Positions 60,736 through 64,000 of a DNA stretch of 64,000 nucleotides are shown here, piece after piece. Numbering within the stretch: the first letter of the stretch is position 1; every line of letters begins with the position of its first letter. Under the pieces are notes generated by a model. That model was not told where the DNA came from. It made no database searches and was given only the letters and a program-made list of their open reading frames with translations. The position numbers and the translations under genes were made by a program. The DNA is taken from positions 1 through 64,000 of the forward strand of contig NZ_BAABKD010000007.1 of the NCBI RefSeq assembly GCF_039543645.1. Reading direction: 5' to 3'. The stretch is from Paenalcaligenes hermetiae. GTDB lineage: Bacteria > Pseudomonadota > Gammaproteobacteria > Burkholderiales > Burkholderiaceae_B.

Positions 60736-61296
60736 ATGTTAAGAAAAAATCCACGGGGTGATTATCCGGTTGTACACGAAACGGCTTTTGTCGACCCTAC
60801 TGCTGTATTGTGTGGTCGTATCGAAGTTGGCCCCCACGTATTTATAGGTCCTTATGCGGTTATCCGCGCGGATGAGCTTGATGAAAATGGCCATCTCGAG
60901 CCTATTGTGATTGGAGCTAACTCCAATATCCAAGACGGGGTGGTGATTCACTCCAAAGACGGTGCAGCGGTAACCATTGGTGAGCACACCTCTATTGCGC
61001 ACCGCTCTATTGTGCATGGGCCTTGTACTGTAGGCAGCCATGTGTTTATTGGTTTTAACACGGTGTTGTTTAACTGCACGGTGGGTGATTCGGCTGTAGT
61101 GCGCCACAACTGTGTGGTAGATGGGCATGATATCCCCGAGCATTTTTACTTGCCTTCGGCTACAGTAGTAAAAGAAGCCACTGACCTAAGCGCCTTAAAA
61201 ACCGTGCCTCAGTCAGCAAAGGACTTCTCTGAATCCGTGATGCATACAAATGTATCGTTAGCGCAAGCGTATCGTCGTATTCAAAACCAGTTTTAA
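60736..61296 (+). CDS. Gamma-carbonic anhydrase-like hexapeptide-repeat protein
   Basis: A left-handed beta-helix of hexapeptide repeats runs from about residue 15 to 140 (for example IEVGPHVFIGPYAVI and VHGPCTVGSHVFIGFNTVLFN). HRSIVHG and VRHNCVVDGHDI place His residues where the metal site of gamma-class enzymes would be. A C-terminal helix follows. The 186 residues fit the PaaY/CaiE/gamma-CA branch. Whether it is an active anhydrase cannot be judged. AGGAAG precedes the ATG. Confidence 0.85.
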   Translation: MLRKNPRGDYPVVHETAFVDPTAVLCGRIEVGPHVFIGPYAVIRADELDENGHLEPIVIGANSNIQDGVVIHSKDGAAVTIGEHTSIAHRSIVHGPCTVGSHVFIGFNTVLFNCTVGDSAVVRHNCVVDGHDIPEHFYLPSATVVKEATDLSALKTVPQSAKDFSESVMHTNVSLAQAYRRIQNQF

Positions 61297-61320
61297 TTTT
61301 ATAAAAAACACAAAAGTGGG

Positions 61321-61348
61321 CTTGAAGTGGGGGCGTATGCCCCCATAT
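61321..61348 (+). promoter_or_regulatory. Sigma-32 heat-shock promoter of grpE
   Basis: CTTGAAG at 61321-61327 and CCCCATAT at 61341-61348 are 13 nt apart, almost identical to the RpoH consensus (CTTGAAA, CCCCATNT). The TSS would fall near 61355. A perfect 7-bp inverted repeat, TGGGGGC (61328-61334) with GCCCCCA (61339-61345), fills the spacer and reaches into the -10. Confidence 0.85.
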
Positions 61349-61391
61349 GGTTTCTATCGTTATTATTTTTGATTTATACGTGGAGAAACCT

Positions 61392-61979
61392 ATGTCCGCA
61401 CCGAAGCAACCGCAGGATAATACGCAAGAACAAACTGCAGATTTAGAACAGTCCAGTCCCGCAGAAGAGCTATCTGCTATGGACGATGCTAACGACGAGA
61501 CGATTCAAGTTCCCGAAACGTCGGATTTGGCGGCCGAGCTATCCGAAGCCCAAGCTAAAGTCTCCGAATACTACGACCAGCTTTTACGCGCCAAAGCCGA
61601 AGTCGAAAATATTCGTCGCCGCGCCGCTGAGGATGTCGCAAAAGCGCGCAAGTTTGCGGTAGAAAGCTTTGCTGAGAGCCTTATTCCCGTGCGAGATAGC
61701 CTAGAAGCAGCGCTTGCCCAAGAAGACCAAACCCTAGAAGTGCTTATCGAAGGCGTAGAAACCACGTTACGTCAGCTAAACTCCGCTTTTGAGCGCCATA
61801 AGCTTGTTGAAATTGCGCCAGAGGTCGGGGAAAAATTCGACCCACATCATCACCAAGCCATTTCTTCTATTCCTTCAGATCAGCCCAAGGACACCATTGC
61901 CCAAGTGCTTCAAAAAGGCTATGCCTTGTCCGAACGCGTTTTACGCCCTGCACTTGTTATGGTTTCAGCGGGTCAGTAG
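61392..61979 (+). CDS. grpE: Nucleotide exchange factor GrpE
   Basis: GrpE exchanges ADP for ATP on DnaK. An acidic N-terminal tail (about 1-45) is followed by a long helix (EYYDQLLRAKAEVENIRRRA) and a C-terminal beta domain with HHHQAISS and LQKGYALSERVLRPA. The length is 195. ATG 61392 is chosen because TGGAGA lies 5 nt upstream; the longer frame from 61347 would start inside the 5' leader. Transcribed from a sigma-32 promoter. Confidence 0.96.
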   Translation: MSAPKQPQDNTQEQTADLEQSSPAEELSAMDDANDETIQVPETSDLAAELSEAQAKVSEYYDQLLRAKAEVENIRRRAAEDVAKARKFAVESFAESLIPVRDSLEAALAQEDQTLEVLIEGVETTLRQLNSAFERHKLVEIAPEVGEKFDPHHHQAISSIPSDQPKDTIAQVLQKGYALSERVLRPALVMVSAGQ

Positions 61980-61994
61980 AGCGCCTAGTTGGGG

Positions 61995-62022
61995 CTTGAA
62001 AAATAAAAACCCTACCCCATAT
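61995..62022 (+). promoter_or_regulatory. Sigma-32 heat-shock promoter of dnaK
   Basis: CTTGAAA at 61995-62001 and CCCCATAT at 62015-62022 are 13 nt apart, an exact match to the RpoH consensus. The dnaK ATG lies 64 nt further on. Confidence 0.9.
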
Positions 62023-62086
62023 AGGAATTAACGAATTAATTTATTGCGAATCAGCGCAAAACCAAATACAGGCTAGGAAATAAAAA

Positions 62087-63997
62087 ATGAGCAAAATCAT
62101 TGGTATTGACTTGGGTACAACCAACAGCTGTGTGTCTGTCCAAGAAGGCGATCAAATTCGTATTATCGAAAACGCCGAGGGCGGTCGTACCACGCCTTCC
62201 ATCGTGGCTTATATGGACGATGGCGAGATTCTGGTCGGGGCTCCAGCTAAACGTCAGGCCGTCACTAACCCCACAAACACCATTTTTGCGGTTAAACGCT
62301 TAATTGGTCGTCGTTTTGACGAGAAAACCGTTCAAGACGACATTGAAAAAATGCCTTATAAAATCATTAAGGCCGACAATAACGACGCCTGGGTCGAAGC
62401 ACAAGGCAAAGCGTTAGCGCCACAGCAGGTATCAGCTGATATCTTGCGTAAAATGAAAAAAACCGCCGAAGATTACTTAGGCGAAGAGGTCACCGAAGCC
62501 GTCATCACGGTGCCCGCTTACTTTAACGATAGTCAGCGCCAAGCAACCAAAGACGCTGGCCGAATTGCTGGGCTTGAAGTCAAGCGCATTATTAACGAGC
62601 CAACCGCCGCTGCTTTAGCATTTGGTTTGGATAAGGCCGCTAAAGGCGATAGCAAAATCGCTGTCTATGACTTAGGTGGTGGTACCTTTGACGTTTCTAT
62701 CATCGAGATCGCCGACATCGATGGAGAGAAACAGTTTGAAGTGTTGTCGACCAACGGCGATACCTTCTTAGGTGGTGAAGACTTTGACCAGCGTATCATC
62801 GACTACATCATCGAAGAGTTCAAAAAAGAGAGTGGTGCCGATCTATCCAAAGACGTTCTGGCTTTGCAGCGTCTAAAAGAAGCCGCAGAAAAAGCCAAGA
62901 TTGAGCTTTCTTCGACCACGCAGACCGAGATCAACCTGCCGTATATTACTGCAGACGCCTCTGGTCCAAAGCACTTGAACTTGAAAATTTCTCGTGCCAA
63001 GCTCGAAGCCTTGGTCGAGGATTTAATTGAGCGTTCGCTTGAGCCTTGCCGTATCGCCATTAAAGATGCTGGCGTAAAAGTTTCCGATATTGATGACGTG
63101 ATCTTAGTGGGCGGGATGACACGTATGCCCAAGGTCCAAGAAAAGGTAAAAGAGTTCTTTGGCCGTGACCCACGCCGTGATATTAACCCCGATGAAGCCG
63201 TCGCTACTGGGGCTGCAATCCAAGGTTCCGTATTGTCGGGTGACCGTTCTGATGTGTTGCTTTTAGACGTAACACCTTTATCCTTAGGGATTGAAACCCT
63301 AGGTGGTGTAATGACTAAAATGATTCACAAAAACACCACGATTCCTACTCGTCACTCGCAAGTGTTCTCTACAGCTGATGATAACCAGCCAGCTGTAACG
63401 ATTAAAGTTTTCCAAGGTGAGCGTGAGATTGCGGCAGGGAACAAACTATTAGGTGAATTTAACCTGGAGGGGATTCCACCGGCACGCCGTGGGGAGCCAC
63501 AGATCGAGGTCACATTTGATATTGATGCGAATGGTATTTTGAATGTATCGGCCAAAGACAAAGGTACCGGTAAAGAAAACAAGATCACCATTAAAGCAAG
63601 CTCTGGTCTGACCGAAGAAGAGGTTCAGCGCATGATGGCTGACGCCGAGGCTCATGCCGAGGAAGACCGCCGTATTGCAGAGCTGGCTACCGCACGTAAC
63701 CAAGGCGAAGCGCTCGTACACTCTACCCGCAAATCCCTAGAGGACTATGGCGATAAGCTCGAGGCTTCCGAAAAAGAAGCTATTGAAAAAGCCATTGCTG
63801 ATCTAGAAATCGCCTTAAAAGGTGACGACAAAGCAGATATCGAGGCGAAAACCGAAGCGTTGACCACCGCAGCACAAAAGCTTGGTGAAAAAATCTACGC
63901 GGATATGCAAGCGCAACAAGCCGCTGGTGCCGAAGCCGACAAGCCTGCTGATGACAATGTCGTTGATGCTGACTTCAAAGAAGTTAAGCGCGACTAA
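62087..63997 (+). CDS. dnaK: Hsp70 chaperone DnaK
   Basis: ATP-dependent chaperone. The ATPase domain (about 1-380) starts with GIDLGTTNSC, and includes AVITVPAYFNDSQRQATK and VYDLGGGTFDVSI. The substrate-binding domain follows with LLDVTPLSLGIETLGG, then a helical lid. The C-terminus DADFKEVKRD is intact, so the gene is complete at 636 residues and ends 3 nt before the window edge. A dnaJ gene is expected just beyond the window. Confidence 0.99.
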   Translation: MSKIIGIDLGTTNSCVSVQEGDQIRIIENAEGGRTTPSIVAYMDDGEILVGAPAKRQAVTNPTNTIFAVKRLIGRRFDEKTVQDDIEKMPYKIIKADNNDAWVEAQGKALAPQQVSADILRKMKKTAEDYLGEEVTEAVITVPAYFNDSQRQATKDAGRIAGLEVKRIINEPTAAALAFGLDKAAKGDSKIAVYDLGGGTFDVSIIEIADIDGEKQFEVLSTNGDTFLGGEDFDQRIIDYIIEEFKKESGADLSKDVLALQRLKEAAEKAKIELSSTTQTEINLPYITADASGPKHLNLKISRAKLEALVEDLIERSLEPCRIAIKDAGVKVSDIDDVILVGGMTRMPKVQEKVKEFFGRDPRRDINPDEAVATGAAIQGSVLSGDRSDVLLLDVTPLSLGIETLGGVMTKMIHKNTTIPTRHSQVFSTADDNQPAVTIKVFQGEREIAAGNKLLGEFNLEGIPPARRGEPQIEVTFDIDANGILNVSAKDKGTGKENKITIKASSGLTEEEVQRMMADAEAHAEEDRRIAELATARNQGEALVHSTRKSLEDYGDKLEASEKEAIEKAIADLEIALKGDDKADIEAKTEALTTAAQKLGEKIYADMQAQQAAGAEADKPADDNVVDADFKEVKRD

Positions 63998-64000
63998 TTT

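Overview
The window reads as chromosomal core sequence of a betaproteobacterium, most likely an Alcaligenaceae-type Burkholderiales with a GC content that looks close to half by eye. This rests on gene order known from that group (bamE divergent from fur, then recN, nadK, hrcA, hemH, grpE, dnaK; and ubiH-dusB-fis-purH-ruvC-ruvA), on the aat-bpt pair of N-end-rule transferases, and on a PHA-granule phasin. There is no phage, insertion sequence, CRISPR array or defence island. Genus cannot be fixed from the sequence alone.

Layout. 1-259: the 3' end of an rRNA operon (spacer, 5S rRNA, terminator). 334-5671: a small membrane protein, purU behind an attenuator-like hairpin, chaC-pdxH, tcdA, and the folate genes pabB-pabC. 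5678-11245: a giant tandem-duplicated UvrA-family protein. 11373-19044: an unrecognised 42-residue basic protein, a glycosyltransferase, ettA, an OsmB-like lipoprotein, minCDE and glnS. 19155-26037: a tightly packed five-gene set (divergent cydA-like, cydB-like, ClcB-type ClC protein with CBS domains, outer-membrane-type protein, recQ). 26026-33322: ruvB, a PLP dehydratase, and the ubiH-dusB-fis-purH-ruvC-ruvA operon. 33461-42890: a CtaG-like protein, bepA, yheT-type hydrolase, zinc-ribbon protein, azlCD, rhlE, thioredoxin-like protein, EI24 protein, molybdopterin-binding-domain protein, an IclR regulator and a DsrE-like protein. 42913-46946: the phasin gene with two PhaR-like operators, then a nudix-aat-bpt-pyrD operon. 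47065-52560: tRNA-Cys, a 3-methyladenine glycosylase, a Pmp3-type peptide, ggt, an acyl-CoA synthetase, a crotonase-fold protein and tRNA-Gly. 52846-63997: murB, dapB, bamE, fur, recN, nadK, hrcA, hemH, a gamma-carbonic-anhydrase-like protein, grpE and dnaK, the last two each behind a clear sigma-32 promoter.

Themes. DNA repair and recombination are heavily represented (long UvrA, RecQ, RuvABC, RecN, 3-methyladenine glycosylase). Stress and protein quality control form a second block (HrcA, GrpE, DnaK, BepA, Aat/Bpt). Genes are densely packed: seven convergent pairs overlap at their 3' ends by 4 to 32 bp, and many co-oriented genes are separated by 0 to 10 bp.

The most unusual items are the cytochrome bd-like pair, whose large subunit lacks the residues that bind all three hemes in known CydA; the UvrA-type protein with four nucleotide-binding modules; the PhaR-like operators placed at the phasin start site and upstream; the terminator hairpin directly in front of the purU ribosome-binding site; and the small basic gene at 11373. 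None is a proven new system. The bd-like operon is the best candidate for undescribed biology.
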